A DNA stretch of 64,000 bases from Gammaproteobacteria bacterium (GCA_016712635.1 JADJQS010000002.1:372001-436000), one strand, 5' to 3'; positions 42,157-52,552 are shown, numbered from the stretch's first letter. A program made the numbers and translations. Notes: generated from the letters alone by a model not told the origin.

Positions 42157-43275
42157 ATGCAACCGGTGACGGCAACGACAAGGGATATCGCACAGGCCTT
42201 CGTGCCGCGCGGGACCGTCCGCGAGGTCCTTCCGCACGGATCGGGCCTCATCAACGACACCTATCTCGTCACCACGGACGACCCGGCGCGCCCGCGGCTC
42301 ATCCTGCAACGCCTCAACCGGCGCGCATTTCCGGAGCCGGCGCTGATCCTTGAGAACCTGCGCATTCTGCTCGCACATATCGAGGCGCGGCAGCGGCGCG
42401 AGGCGCGCGCGCGCGACCTGCGCTTTCCCGAACTGTATGCGTCGCGCGACGGGCGCGACCTCGTGCTCGATGCGGAGGGAGCACCGTGGCGCGCGCTCAG
42501 CTACCTGGAACACACCTGCAGCCTCGACAGGCCTGACGGTCTGCCACGTGCGGAGGAAACCGGTTTCGCACTGGGAAGGTTTCACGATCTGGTGGGCGAC
42601 CTGGACACCGCCCGCCTGCACGACACGCGGCCGGATTTCCACAACACACCACGCCATCTCGAACGCTTCGACCGGGCCTTCGCCGCCGGCGGGCCGCGTC
42701 CGGAATCTGAGGATATGGGTTTCTGTCTGTCCTTCATCGGCGCGCGCCGCCGCCATGCCGGCGAACTCGAGGCGGCCAGGCTCAGGGGCGCGGTGCCGGC
42801 CCGCGTGATCCACGGCGACCCCAAGCTCAACAATTTCCTGTTCGACGAAACCAGTGGCAAGGCGGTGAGTCTGATCGACCTCGACACGGTCAAACCGGGG
42901 CTGCTGCATCACGACATCGCGGACTGCGTGCGCTCCTGCTGCAACCGGGCGGGCGAGTCGCCGCAGGCGCACGAAACCGTGCGCTTCGATCTCGACATCT
43001 GCCGCGCCCTGCTGCGGCAATATTTCACCGCCCTCGATGACCGCTCCGCCCTGGGCGACGTCGACCTGCTCTACGCTGCGATACGCCTCATCCCGTTCGA
43101 GCTCGGCGTGCGCTTCCTCACCGACTATCTGGAAGGCAGCAAATACTTCCGCATCGAATATCCGGAACAGAATCTGGTGCGTGCGACGACGCAGCTGCGC
43201 CTGTCGGCCGAGATCGAGCTGTTCGAAAAAGAGATCAAGGGGATGATACAAGAGCTCGTGAGGCGTGAGGCGTGA
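42157..43275 (+). CDS. APH-family phosphotransferase (kinase fold)
   Basis: 372 residues with the aminoglycoside-phosphotransferase/choline-kinase fold. It has an N-terminal LPHGSGLINDTYLV loop and the catalytic loop ARVIHGDPKLNNFLFDETSG (Asp base and Asn), followed by SLIDLDTVKPG (DFG-like Mg ligand). Substrates in this family range from homoserine to sugars; none can be chosen here. The last codons (VRREA then TGA) are encoded by the first units of a heptanucleotide array that begins at 43258, so the C-terminus lies in repeat DNA. Confidence 0.75.
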   Translation: MQPVTATTRDIAQAFVPRGTVREVLPHGSGLINDTYLVTTDDPARPRLILQRLNRRAFPEPALILENLRILLAHIEARQRREARARDLRFPELYASRDGRDLVLDAEGAPWRALSYLEHTCSLDRPDGLPRAEETGFALGRFHDLVGDLDTARLHDTRPDFHNTPRHLERFDRAFAAGGPRPESEDMGFCLSFIGARRRHAGELEAARLRGAVPARVIHGDPKLNNFLFDETSGKAVSLIDLDTVKPGLLHHDIADCVRSCCNRAGESPQAHETVRFDLDICRALLRQYFTALDDRSALGDVDLLYAAIRLIPFELGVRFLTDYLEGSKYFRIEYPEQNLVRATTQLRLSAEIELFEKEIKGMIQELVRREA

Positions 43276-43334
43276 GGCGTGAGGCGTGAGGCGTGAGGCG
43301 TGAGGCGTGAGGCGTGAGGCGTGAGGCGTGAGGC
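43258..43334. repeat. Eleven tandem copies of a GTGAGGC heptanucleotide
   Basis: 77 bases of exact seven-base units. Since seven is not a multiple of three, copy-number change would shift the downstream frame of any gene entering it. The plus-strand APH-type gene stops inside it. Two inverted units (GCCTCAC) lie at 43416-43429, so the transcript can fold back. Confidence 0.95.
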
Positions 43335-43415
43335 AGAAAAGCGTGCCGGTCTAACTTTTCCTGTCCAGCATTTTGTGGAGTAAATTCCTGGTCCGTTTTT
43401 CTCCTCACTCCTAAC

Positions 43416-43429
43416 GCCTCACGCCTCAC
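43416..43429. repeat. Two inverted copies of the heptanucleotide unit
   Basis: GCCTCACGCCTCAC, the reverse complement of two GTGAGGC units. The stop of the minus-strand gene (TGA, 43428-43426) lies in it. Together with the 43258-43334 array it brackets an 81-base non-coding centre. Confidence 0.9.
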
Positions 43430-44679
43430 CTAATCTCGAGACACACCGGGGACGCAGCACCCTGCTCCGCCGTCATGGACAAGGCGGGCGCCACAATATC
43501 GATGCGACCGTCGGCCACCGCCCGCCGCAGCGCACCGGCGTACGCATCCCCATCAAGCGGGGATGCCGCAGGAGCATAGGACTCGTGCTCAACGCCGGGC
43601 CATTGTGCTAACGCGCGCGCGACCACACCCGCGCTGCGGCCGTGGCTGACAACGCGCAGGGGCGGCGCCCCGCCGGCGGTATCCGGCATGGCCCGCGCGA
43701 GCAGATGATCCAGGCGTCGCGCATATGCGCCCGCGGGATCGACCGGCAGGAAGGGGTCCTGGGCGAAATAGACGTACAACAGCGGGCCCCGCTCGCGCGC
43801 GATGCCCGCCGCGACCCCCCGTCCGCCCTCCCACGAGCGCATGGCGTCATTGGTCACCAGCAACCCAAGCACGGCGAGGCGGGCTGCGGCGGCGTCGAGA
43901 TCGTCCAGCGCGGTCGTCGTTCCGTCGCGTTCGACCTCCCACACACCGCCGTCGCGCGCGTAGTCGGGCCACAGGATTCCGCGTCCCGCGGCGAGCGCAT
44001 TGACCTCTCCGCGCAGGTCGCCCGGCCCGGTCATCTGCGCGCGCAGGGGCGGTTCCAGCGCATGCCGCAACTGTGCGAGGGCGTACAGCTGCGGCAGCGC
44101 CGCCGGCGTGAATGTGCGGCCCGGATCGGCCGGATCGGCGGCAAGCACCGGCCAGCCGAGGCCGAGGATGTGCATGCGGCGGAAGCGCGCCGAGGCGAGT
44201 GCCGCGGGATTGAGCGCCTGCCCGCCCCGGCATTCACCCGCGGTCATGAACTGCACGCTCCAGGGCGCGTAGCGGAACAGGTCCCAGAAATACTCGTAGG
44301 TCTGCGCCTCGAAGCTGCCGACATCAAACAGTGCCTCGAACCAGCCCTCGCGCTCCGGCAGGTAGTCCCGCCCCTCGACGAGCATCTGGTTGGTGAGTCC
44401 GTCCCTGCCGTAGAACCACGCCTGCCAGCGCTTGCCCCCGGACTCGATGAACTCCGGCCTCCCGGCCCGCTGCCAGAGTTCCTGCGTGAGGAAACGGCAG
44501 AAAAAATCCATTTCTGCGGACGGGTTCGCGCGCGCGCATGGCACGGCGGGCACCGGCGAGCCCGGCGGCGGATAGGCGGGTGCGCCGCCTGCTGCCGCAG
44601 GGGACTGCAGCGCCCATACGGCGCACAGGGTGGCGGCCGCGCGCAGCGCGCGCCGCGTCATTGCATTCGCACGATTCAT
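43426..44679 (-). CDS. Exported hypothetical protein
   Basis: 417 residues from ATG 44679 (GGAG 3-4 bases upstream). The signal peptide (TRRALRAAATLCAVWALQSP, then AAAGG) is followed by a large domain rich in Trp/Tyr/Arg. Patterns include GWFEALFDVGSFEAQTYEYF, WDLFRYAPWSVQFMTAGECR, LHILGLGWPVLAADP-like and PPLRVVSHGRSAGVVARALA (an alpha/beta-hydrolase-like SHGRSAG nucleophile-elbow resemblance, weak). No family recognised. Its stop lies in an inverted heptamer repeat. Confidence 0.6.
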   Translation of the reverse strand: MNRANAMTRRALRAAATLCAVWALQSPAAAGGAPAYPPPGSPVPAVPCARANPSAEMDFFCRFLTQELWQRAGRPEFIESGGKRWQAWFYGRDGLTNQMLVEGRDYLPEREGWFEALFDVGSFEAQTYEYFWDLFRYAPWSVQFMTAGECRGGQALNPAALASARFRRMHILGLGWPVLAADPADPGRTFTPAALPQLYALAQLRHALEPPLRAQMTGPGDLRGEVNALAAGRGILWPDYARDGGVWEVERDGTTTALDDLDAAAARLAVLGLLVTNDAMRSWEGGRGVAAGIARERGPLLYVYFAQDPFLPVDPAGAYARRLDHLLARAMPDTAGGAPPLRVVSHGRSAGVVARALAQWPGVEHESYAPAASPLDGDAYAGALRRAVADGRIDIVAPALSMTAEQGAASPVCLEIR

Positions 44680-44707
44680 CACTCCTGCTCCACTACCGCG
44701 CTCCGGA

Positions 44708-46513
44708 TCACGCGCCGGCCTTTTTCGCCTCGGGCCGCCCCTGCGACTTGATGTCGGATTCGAACAGCGCCTCCAGCTCACGCGCCGCCGCCTTCACGCT
44801 CTGGATCATCATCTTCTCGTCCTGATGGATTGCGTGCTGCTTGATCAGGGCCTCCTCGTCATATTCGCGGAAGGTGTTGATGGTCAGCCGCGACTGCGCC
44901 TCGGAGAATCCGAGCCGGCACAGCGTGCGGCGCGTGAGCTCCAGGCTGGAGAAATAGGCCTCGCGGACCAGCACCTGGATGCCGAGGTCCATCAGCAGGT
45001 GCGCGTGGTGGCGGTTGCGCACACGCGCGAGGATTTCCAGGTTGGGGAAATGCTGGCGCACGGTGCGCGCAGTCTTCACCGAGGCCTCGATGTCGTCGAT
45101 GGCGAGCACCAGCAGCCTGGCCTTGTCGGCGTGGGCCGCGCGCAACAGGTCGAGGCGCGAGGCGTCGCCATAGTAGAGCTTGCCGCCGAACTTGCGCACG
45201 AAATCCACCTGTGTCTGGCTGATCTCGAGCGCGGTGAAGGGAATCTGGCTCATGCGCAGGATGCGTCCGACCACCTGGCCGACGCGGCCGAAGCCGGCGA
45301 TGATCACGGGCGGGGCCTCGTCCTCGTTGATCGTATCGAACTCCGGTGGCGCCTCGCCCTCCAGCCAGCGCCGCAGCACGCGCTCGTTGAACAGGTAGAG
45401 CAGCGGCGTGGCCGCCATGGACAGAGTCACCGCGACGATGAGCAGGTCGACCAGGCCGCGGTCGAGCACCTGGTGTTCGACCGCCACGCTGAACAGTACG
45501 AAGGCGAATTCGCCGCCCTGCGGCAGGACGATGGCAAGGTTGCGCGCATGAGGGCCGTCGATACGGAACAGGCGCGCCACGCCGTACAGCACCAGCGCCT
45601 TGACCAGCAGCAGCCCGCACACCAGCGCAGCGATGACGAGCGGACGCTCGCTGATCACGTCGATATTGACCGACATCCCGACCGCGATGAAGAACAGGCC
45701 GAGCAGCAGACCCTTGAACGGCTGGATGTTCGCCTCCAGCTCGTGGCGGTATTCGGAATCGGCGAGCAGCACGCCGGCCAGAAAGGCGCCGAGGGCCATG
45801 GAAAATCCCGCCGCCTCCATCAGCACCGCCGCGCCGATCACCACCAGCAGCGCGGCGGCGGCGAAGATCTCGGGGCCACCCGCAGACGCCACCACGCGGA
45901 ACACCGGGCGCAGCAGGTAGCGCCCGACGGCGACCAGGATCACGAACGCCGCCAGCGCGACCAGCACGCCGCTCGGCGTGATCGTGCCGTGGCCGCCGAC
46001 CGGCGGTCCGAGCAGCGGGATCAGCGCCAGCATCGGCACCACGGCCAGGTCCTGGAACAGCAGCACGGAAAAGGCGGCCCGGCCGGAAATGGTGGTCAGC
46101 TGTTTCTTTTCCGCCAGCAACTGCACGACAAAAGCGGTCGACGACAGCGACAGGCCCAGTCCGGCGACCAGCGCCGCCGCCGGCGCTAGATCGAGGAACC
46201 ACCAGCCCGCCGCGGCCAGCACCGCACCGGTGACCGCCACCTGCGCGGTACCCAGGCCGAAGATCGAGCGGCGCAGCACCCACAGGCGGCTCGGTTGCAG
46301 CTCGAGGCCGATGAGAAACAGCAGCAGGACCACGCCCAGCTCCGCGAAATGAAAGATGTTGTCGACATCGGTCACCAGCCCGAGGACCCAGGGACCGATC
46401 GCGATGCCCGCGACCAGGTAACCGAGGATGGAACCGAAACCGAGGCGGTTGAACAGCGGCACGGCGATGATCGCCGCCCCGAGATAGATGGCCGCCTGCT
46501 GGAGCAGAGTCAT
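44708..46513 (-). CDS. CPA2 monovalent cation:proton antiporter with TrkA-N domain (KefB/KefC-like)
   Basis: 601 residues. Residues 1 to about 390 carry 12 hydrophobic helices with family stretches IAIGPWVLGL, FLIGLELQPSRLW, LSLSSTAFVVQLLAE, FSVLLFQDLAVVPMLALI and LPQGGEFAFVLFSV. A cytoplasmic TrkA-N/RCK domain follows, with VIIAGFGRVGQVVGRILRMS for NAD binding, and the C-terminus is charged. Potassium efflux is typical of KefB/C; sodium or potassium exchange elsewhere in CPA2. No KefF/KefG ancillary gene is nearby. Confidence 0.85.
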   Translation of the reverse strand: MTLLQQAAIYLGAAIIAVPLFNRLGFGSILGYLVAGIAIGPWVLGLVTDVDNIFHFAELGVVLLLFLIGLELQPSRLWVLRRSIFGLGTAQVAVTGAVLAAAGWWFLDLAPAAALVAGLGLSLSSTAFVVQLLAEKKQLTTISGRAAFSVLLFQDLAVVPMLALIPLLGPPVGGHGTITPSGVLVALAAFVILVAVGRYLLRPVFRVVASAGGPEIFAAAALLVVIGAAVLMEAAGFSMALGAFLAGVLLADSEYRHELEANIQPFKGLLLGLFFIAVGMSVNIDVISERPLVIAALVCGLLLVKALVLYGVARLFRIDGPHARNLAIVLPQGGEFAFVLFSVAVEHQVLDRGLVDLLIVAVTLSMAATPLLYLFNERVLRRWLEGEAPPEFDTINEDEAPPVIIAGFGRVGQVVGRILRMSQIPFTALEISQTQVDFVRKFGGKLYYGDASRLDLLRAAHADKARLLVLAIDDIEASVKTARTVRQHFPNLEILARVRNRHHAHLLMDLGIQVLVREAYFSSLELTRRTLCRLGFSEAQSRLTINTFREYDEEALIKQHAIHQDEKMMIQSVKAAARELEALFESDIKSQGRPEAKKAGA

Positions 46514-46673
46514 GACGTGTTACGCGGGCCCGCCCGATGGATTGATCACCGCCGGGGCCGCGCGCGCGGTCCGGCAACAGTGCCGGTAACCGCCGCGCCG
46601 AGGATTTCGGTGCCGGCGGTTTCGCGGCTAAAATCATTCTTGCATATCACCCCTAGAGAGGAAACCCGGCGCC

Positions 46674-47213
46674 ATGCCAGAACCCAGGCCAGACAATGTC
46701 ACGATCAACCAGTCCGTCGCGATCCTCGTCGACGGCAACAACATGGAACGCTCGATCCACGACGCGACGGGCGACCCGCACACCATGCTGAACTTCGATA
46801 CCCTGATCCCGAAGCTGCTCGACAACCGCGGGCTCAACCGCCTGTTCTACTTCCGCGAGGGGCGCCAGATCTCGTCCAAGCTGCAGGAGCGCCTGCACTA
46901 CCACTACCACGGCTCGGTGCAGCCCTGCCACAAAAGCGCGGACATCCCGCTGACCATCAAGGCGATGCAGCTGGCGAGCAAGGTGGATACGATCATAATC
47001 CTGTCGGGCGATTCCGACTTCGTCGAGCTAGTGCGCCACCTGAAGACGGAGGGGGTGCGGGTGGAGATCGCGGCGGTGCCGGCGGCCACGTCGGCCATGC
47101 TGAAGGAAGAGGCGGATTACTTCCATGAGATCACCAGCGCCGACTGGTTCACGCTGACGCCGCGCCCGGGCAAGCGCGGCCCCGAGCGCAGGCCGACCGC
47201 GCGCGAGGACTGA
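46674..47213 (+). CDS. NYN-domain (LabA/DUF88) predicted ribonuclease
   Basis: 179 residues. The NYN core (PIN-like nuclease) has AILVDGNNMERSIHDATGDP with the first catalytic Asp, LPNRLFYFREGRQISSK-like second helix, TIIILSGDSDFVELVRHLKT with two Asp, and GVRVEIAAVPAATS. The acidic residues needed for a metal-dependent RNase are present. The tail is basic. The convergent neighbour stops directly after it (47214), so transcripts overlap by a base or so. Confidence 0.82.
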   Translation: MPEPRPDNVTINQSVAILVDGNNMERSIHDATGDPHTMLNFDTLIPKLLDNRGLNRLFYFREGRQISSKLQERLHYHYHGSVQPCHKSADIPLTIKAMQLASKVDTIIILSGDSDFVELVRHLKTEGVRVEIAAVPAATSAMLKEEADYFHEITSADWFTLTPRPGKRGPERRPTARED

Positions 47214-47798
47214 CTACAGGCCCGATTCGTCGCGCGGGGCGCCGGCGTCCTGCGCGGGGATGCCTGCCGGATTCGCCTCGTCGCGCGCCGCCTGCTCCAG
47301 GTCTTCGTCGATGTAGCTCAGCGTAAGGGTCTTGTGCAGGATCCTGCCGGTGCACTTGCCGCGGATCTTGCGCGGCGACTGCCCGAAGGTGATCACAGGA
47401 ATGTCGTCGAACCCGAAGGACTTGCTGCCGCTGGTCTTGACATACTTGCGTTCCAGCGCCCGTTCCAGCTTGACCAGCTCATCGCGGCAGCGCTGCATCG
47501 AACTGAAGCTGCCGCGCGCCGTGATGCGGTAGACCCGGTGGCCGGCGGGCGTGAGCGTGATGGCATATTCGTCGAGCGGGCCGTAGGCATTATCGGGGGT
47601 GACCGCGTAGCTCAGGCCGGCGTCCTCGTCGCCGTCCAGCGCCTTCAGCCCGGCCGGATCGATCACCTGACCGAATTCGAAACCGAACGCGCCCGTCACC
47701 TCGCCCTGCTCCGCCGCAAGCGGCCCTGCGCATAAACCGAACAGCACGGCCACCACCATTCTCAGCACCGTCCCCGCCAAGTTTGCTTCCTCACGCAT
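47214..47798 (-). CDS. Exported hypothetical protein
   Basis: 194 residues from ATG 47798. A signal peptide (TVLRMVVAVLFGLCAGPLAA) precedes a mature part with CRDELVKLERALERKYVKTS, SKSFGFDDIPVITFGQSPRK and a Cys pair, like a small periplasmic protein stabilised by a disulfide. The C-terminus is acidic. No family recognised. Same strand as the YpsA-like gene, 5 bases from it. Confidence 0.55.
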   Translation of the reverse strand: MREEANLAGTVLRMVVAVLFGLCAGPLAAEQGEVTGAFGFEFGQVIDPAGLKALDGDEDAGLSYAVTPDNAYGPLDEYAITLTPAGHRVYRITARGSFSSMQRCRDELVKLERALERKYVKTSGSKSFGFDDIPVITFGQSPRKIRGKCTGRILHKTLTLSYIDEDLEQAARDEANPAGIPAQDAGAPRDESGL

Positions 47799-47803
47799 GG
47801 ATG

Positions 47804-48274
47804 TCACGCCCCCTGCCGCAGCGACAGCCGCAGGATGTCCCGGATCAGGCGGCCCGATGCGGCGTAGATGCCCGGACTCGTCTTCTCGCGCTGGCCGCCG
47901 ATGTGCACGCGGCGCACGCCATTCCGCTCCAGCCAGGCCGCCACCTCGGCGGGCGCCGGCGGGCGCTCCAGATTGACCGCCAGCACCGGGCGCCCGAGCT
48001 GCTCCGCCATCAGCACGGCGTAGGCGGTACCGCCCTGCAGCTCGCCGCGGTAGAACATCAGGGTGCCGTCGGAGTCGCGCACATTGTGTTCGGTGCGCAC
48101 GGTATGGTCCATGTCCGCCGTTTCCACGAGCGGATAACGCACAGGGATCGGCCCGTCGTCGGCATGCCGGCCGGCCGGACACCAGCCGCCACAGGCGATA
48201 CCCAGCTCCATCGCTGCGTCGAGCGCCGCCCGGTCGACTCCGGTCTGGCCGCCCGAAAGGATTTTCTCTATCAT
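47804..48274 (-). CDS. YpsA-like / molybdenum-cofactor-carrier-family protein
   Basis: 156 residues: KILSGGQTGVDRAALDAAME at the N-terminus (GGQTGVDRAAL signature), then GWCPAGRHADDGPIPVRYPL, ETADMDHTVRTEHNVRDSDG and GIYAASGRLIRDILRLSLRQ. This is the predicted nucleotide- or NAD-binding Rossmann-like family that includes Moco carrier proteins and YpsA relatives. The function in this organism is unknown. Confidence 0.8.
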   Translation of the reverse strand: MIEKILSGGQTGVDRAALDAAMELGIACGGWCPAGRHADDGPIPVRYPLVETADMDHTVRTEHNVRDSDGTLMFYRGELQGGTAYAVLMAEQLGRPVLAVNLERPPAPAEVAAWLERNGVRRVHIGGQREKTSPGIYAASGRLIRDILRLSLRQGA

Positions 48275-48468
48275 AAGCGCCTCAAGATACGCCGGTCACC
48301 GCCGTGGCTCATCTTACTACAGGCCGGCATGCCGCCCTAACTGTTTGCCGAAGGGCGGACGGCGGCCCACGACCGCGGATGATAGCACGCCGGCCGGCCC
48401 GGGATCAGACGCCGGGCGACCGCGGCCCCAGGCCATCCACCCCGTCCTGATACCATGAGAGATGCCAG

Positions 48469-48864
48469 ATGAAACCGCTCCCGGCCGCTGTTCTCGCCTC
48501 GATCCTGACCCTCGCCTCCGCGGCCGCGCCGGCGCAGGAGGCGGATTACTATCCCGAACTGATTACCCTGATCGCCGAGCTCGCCAATCTTGATGCACTC
48601 GCCAAGCATTGCGAGGTGGACATGAACAACTTCGGCAGGGAGGCGCTGCGCAAGGATATGTGCGCGAAGTTCACCGGCCACTACGCCGAGCTGTGGCCGG
48701 ATCACGACGCGCTCTCGGAGCAGATCCTGGCTTTCGCGAAGCGCGCCGAACGCGGTGAGATCAACTGCGACGATAACTGCAGGAGCATGCTGCGGCGCTG
48801 CGAGGAACTGCGCATCGCGATCAGGTACGTGTTCGATTACATCGACTACGTCAGGACGCAATAG
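48469..48864 (+). CDS. Small exported hypothetical protein
   Basis: 131 residues with a signal peptide (MKPLPAAVLASILTLASAAA, cut near AQEADYY). The mature part contains four cysteines (HCEVDM, DMCAKF, INCDDNC, RRCEELR), probably two disulfides, and helical stretches such as LITLIAELANLDALAK. No family recognised. Confidence 0.55.
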   Translation: MKPLPAAVLASILTLASAAAPAQEADYYPELITLIAELANLDALAKHCEVDMNNFGREALRKDMCAKFTGHYAELWPDHDALSEQILAFAKRAERGEINCDDNCRSMLRRCEELRIAIRYVFDYIDYVRTQ

Positions 48865-48886
48865 CGATCGCACCGGCGCTGCGGCG

Positions 48887-49582
48887 TCAATTGACCGCTG
48901 CAAAGGAAAACTGAAAGGACCGCCTGCGCAGCTGCGGCGCCGGCATGGCGCGCGTCGCCAGGACGATCCTTTTATGAAACCCTCCCGCGATGAGGACGCC
49001 GAGCACCGGCTTGCCTGTCGCCGCGGCGATTGCATCCATGTAAGACAACACGCAGGCGATTTCACGCGACGTCGCAATACCGACCTTGAACTCGATGACC
49101 GCGATCGGGCCGCCCGAGTCCTCGGCGCTGACGTCGAAACTGCGCATCCCGCCGGCGCGATCCTCCCCTGCCGCCTCCCCGCCGCAGCTCACGGTATTCA
49201 ACCCAGGCCCGGGGCGGAAGATTCGTGGGCGAAGCTCCGTGCGGACGTAGCGCTCGATGCCCACCTCCGTCCTCACCGCCTCCGGAGTCTTCCGCGGGTC
49301 CGGACACCCGGCGTTCACGGAGATGCTTTCAATCACAGCGTCGCCGCGGCCGCCCACTGTGCGTCCGTCGGGCTTGAAAAGCAGGATACGGCCCAGTACG
49401 AGTCTGAGCTCCCAGCCCACATTGCGCAGCGCGCGCCGGAGATCGTCGAGCATGTCCGCTCCGTTATTCGGTGCCGCGGGCGCGGGGCGATGGCTGGCGC
49501 CGAGCCATGAGGCCATGGGACAGAATTCGAACCCGCCGTCCTCTTTCTCGAAAAGGATTACATGGTCTTGCCGACCGGACAT
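48887..49582 (-). CDS. NucS/DUF91-like PD-(D/E)xK endonuclease-related protein
   Basis: 231 residues from ATG 49582. The C-terminal half has the nuclease-like block RSFDVSAEDSGGPIAVIEFK (Asp and Glu-x-Lys) and SYMDAIAAATGKPVLGVLIA with GGFHKRIVLATRAM, as in NucS/DUF91-related proteins that bind or cut DNA mismatches or branches. The N-terminus (ILFEKEDGGFEFCPMASWLG) is distinct. No restriction-modification or helicase partner is nearby. The frame is open further upstream without a plausible start. Confidence 0.65.
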   Translation of the reverse strand: MSGRQDHVILFEKEDGGFEFCPMASWLGASHRPAPAAPNNGADMLDDLRRALRNVGWELRLVLGRILLFKPDGRTVGGRGDAVIESISVNAGCPDPRKTPEAVRTEVGIERYVRTELRPRIFRPGPGLNTVSCGGEAAGEDRAGGMRSFDVSAEDSGGPIAVIEFKVGIATSREIACVLSYMDAIAAATGKPVLGVLIAGGFHKRIVLATRAMPAPQLRRRSFQFSFAAVN

Positions 49583-49912
49583 GCGACGTCTATCCCTGCT
49601 GGAACACGATATTTTCCCCTGCATCCCTTCGCCGCCCGGCCCCATTGACCGGCTACCCGCGGCAGACGGGCCCGGCCCGCGACCGGAGGATCGTGGAGCT
49701 GCCGGGGCCATGGCGGACGATATCTCCCGAATGTGACAGCCGCGTGTACCGCGCATGACGAATGTGCGGACGACCCGGCCGGATCGACAGGCGCCGGATA
49801 CTCCGTTGCGTCGGCCCGGCTGCAGCGAGGCGCGCTGCCAGGCGGCGACGATATCTGCTAGGCTATCAAGCTGCAGAGAGTACAGACACCCGACGATGAT
49901 GAGGAATCCGAC
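49583..49912. other. 330-base gap, no gene seen
   Basis: Divergent spacer between the NucS-like gene and the gene at 49913. A good Shine-Dalgarno sequence (GAGG, 8 bases before GTG 49913) is present at the right end. No clear promoter, repeat or RNA was recognised in the rest. Confidence 0.5.
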
Positions 49913-50311
49913 GTGAGCTACAGCGACGACCAGGCCGCCGGCCTGGGCATGGACGCGGCCGATCTCTACCGCGAAGAGGCGTTCACCGATCGCCAGGTTG
50001 GCACAATCCGGCGTCTCACACCTGTCAAGACCGACGGCTCGCCCGACGAGCGGCGCGCGGTGAGCTACCTCGGACAGACCCAGATCCTGACGCCGGTCGG
50101 CGCCCTGCCGCTGAGCTTCGAGATCGAGGCCGCCACGCTGGAGGATGCAGTGCGCAAGTTCGGCGATGCGGCGCAGGATGCCGCCGAACGCGCCATCGAC
50201 GAGCTGCGCCAGATGCGCCGCGAATCCGCTTCGTCGCTGGTGCTCCCCGGGTCCGACCCCGGGCAGGGCGGCTTCCCGGGCGGCGGCGGGGGCAAGATCC
50301 AGTTCCCCTGA
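49913..50311 (+). CDS. Hypothetical protein upstream of an R3H/AAA gene
   Basis: 132 residues from GTG 49913 (GAGG 8 bases upstream). A mixed N-terminus with TDRQVGTIRRLTPVKTDGSP and a helix DAAQDAAERAIDELRQMRRE precede a Gly/Pro-rich tail. The sequence lacks a signal peptide. It lies 117 bases upstream of the Ycf45-like ATPase on the same strand and may be part of that unit. No family recognised. Confidence 0.5.
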   Translation: MSYSDDQAAGLGMDAADLYREEAFTDRQVGTIRRLTPVKTDGSPDERRAVSYLGQTQILTPVGALPLSFEIEAATLEDAVRKFGDAAQDAAERAIDELRQMRRESASSLVLPGSDPGQGGFPGGGGGKIQFP

Positions 50312-50428
50312 AGCCCGGTACAACGGGTCGCGCGCTTCCGTTCTGCGCGAACATGGTTGACCGCCCCGCGCCTTGTGCCGATATAATCAGGCGACGGGGC
50401 TTTCCGCATACCGGGGCTCCGGCACCAC

Positions 50429-51979
<1,551 letters not shown>

Positions 51980-52285
51980 CCGGGCGACGGTGCACGAACG
52001 CCTTGCAATACGCCTCCATGCCCTTTATAGTCGCGATACCTGCTGCGTGGTACCCGGCAAGAAAACCAGTGTCGCCACGCGTCGATCGATAGTCTTGTCC
52101 CTGCACCCGCCCGCCGCACTGCAGCACGTCCAGAGGCGTGCGGTGCTCCAGGTTACGAAGCAGCCATCGGCTGGTACAGGCGTTTCCTGGCTCGAGCGCG
52201 CAATACGCGCAGCGCGTATTGCGCCCCGTTCAAAACACACCACCGCGCCCGCCCTGTCGGGGCGCCCCGGAAGGAGACACATGGT
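51980..52285. other. Intergenic region and leader of the RRM gene
   Basis: A 306-base gap. Besides the hairpin at 52198-52224 and the Shine-Dalgarno GGAGACAC before the ATG, no gene was recognised. A short GTG/ATG frame exists in the first half but has no supporting features. Confidence 0.5.
52198..52224 (+). other. Strong hairpin in the leader of the RRM protein gene
   Basis: Bases 52198-52210 and 52212-52224 are perfect reverse complements (13-base arms, GCGCAATACGCGC-like) around a single A. It lies about 60 bases before the start codon, inside the probable 5' untranslated region. Cold-shock-type RNA-binding proteins often have structured leaders; this is inference. Confidence 0.6.
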
Positions 52286-52552
52286 ATGAAGAAAATGTTC
52301 GTTGGAAACCTGCCCGCCGATGCCTCCGAACAGGCGGTCGGGGAATTGTTCTCCGAATACGGCAAGGTGCGCTCCATCCAGATCGCGACCGACGTGTTCA
52401 CGCGGAAATGCCGCGGTTTCGGCTTTATCGAAATGGAAGGCCACGAGGCGCGCGCCGCCATCGCCGGCCTGGACGGAAAGTCCTACGGGGGCAAATCCCT
52501 GCGCGTGCGCTTTGAAGACACCGATCGCCGTCCGGGTGGACGGCGCCGCTAA
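52286..52552 (+). CDS. RRM-domain RNA-binding protein
   Basis: 88 residues: one RRM with RNP2 MFVGNLPADA (residues 4-13) and RNP1 KCRGFGFIEME (about 41-51), and a short basic tail (RFEDTDRRPGGRRR). Such proteins in bacteria bind single-stranded RNA, sometimes under cold stress. Preceded by a hairpin and a Shine-Dalgarno sequence GGAG about 10 bases before the ATG. Confidence 0.85.
   Translation: MKKMFVGNLPADASEQAVGELFSEYGKVRSIQIATDVFTRKCRGFGFIEMEGHEARAAIAGLDGKSYGGKSLRVRFEDTDRRPGGRRR

Noticed and set aside
43258..43334. Possible CRISPR array
   Set aside because: The units are seven bases long, in direct contact, without spacers of constant length, so it is a short tandem repeat, not CRISPR.
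44630..46189. A 519-residue plus-strand frame over the CPA2 antiporter gene
   Set aside because: It is the antisense of a gene with clear transmembrane and TrkA-N motifs; its His/Arg/Gln/Asp-rich composition is typical of such shadows.
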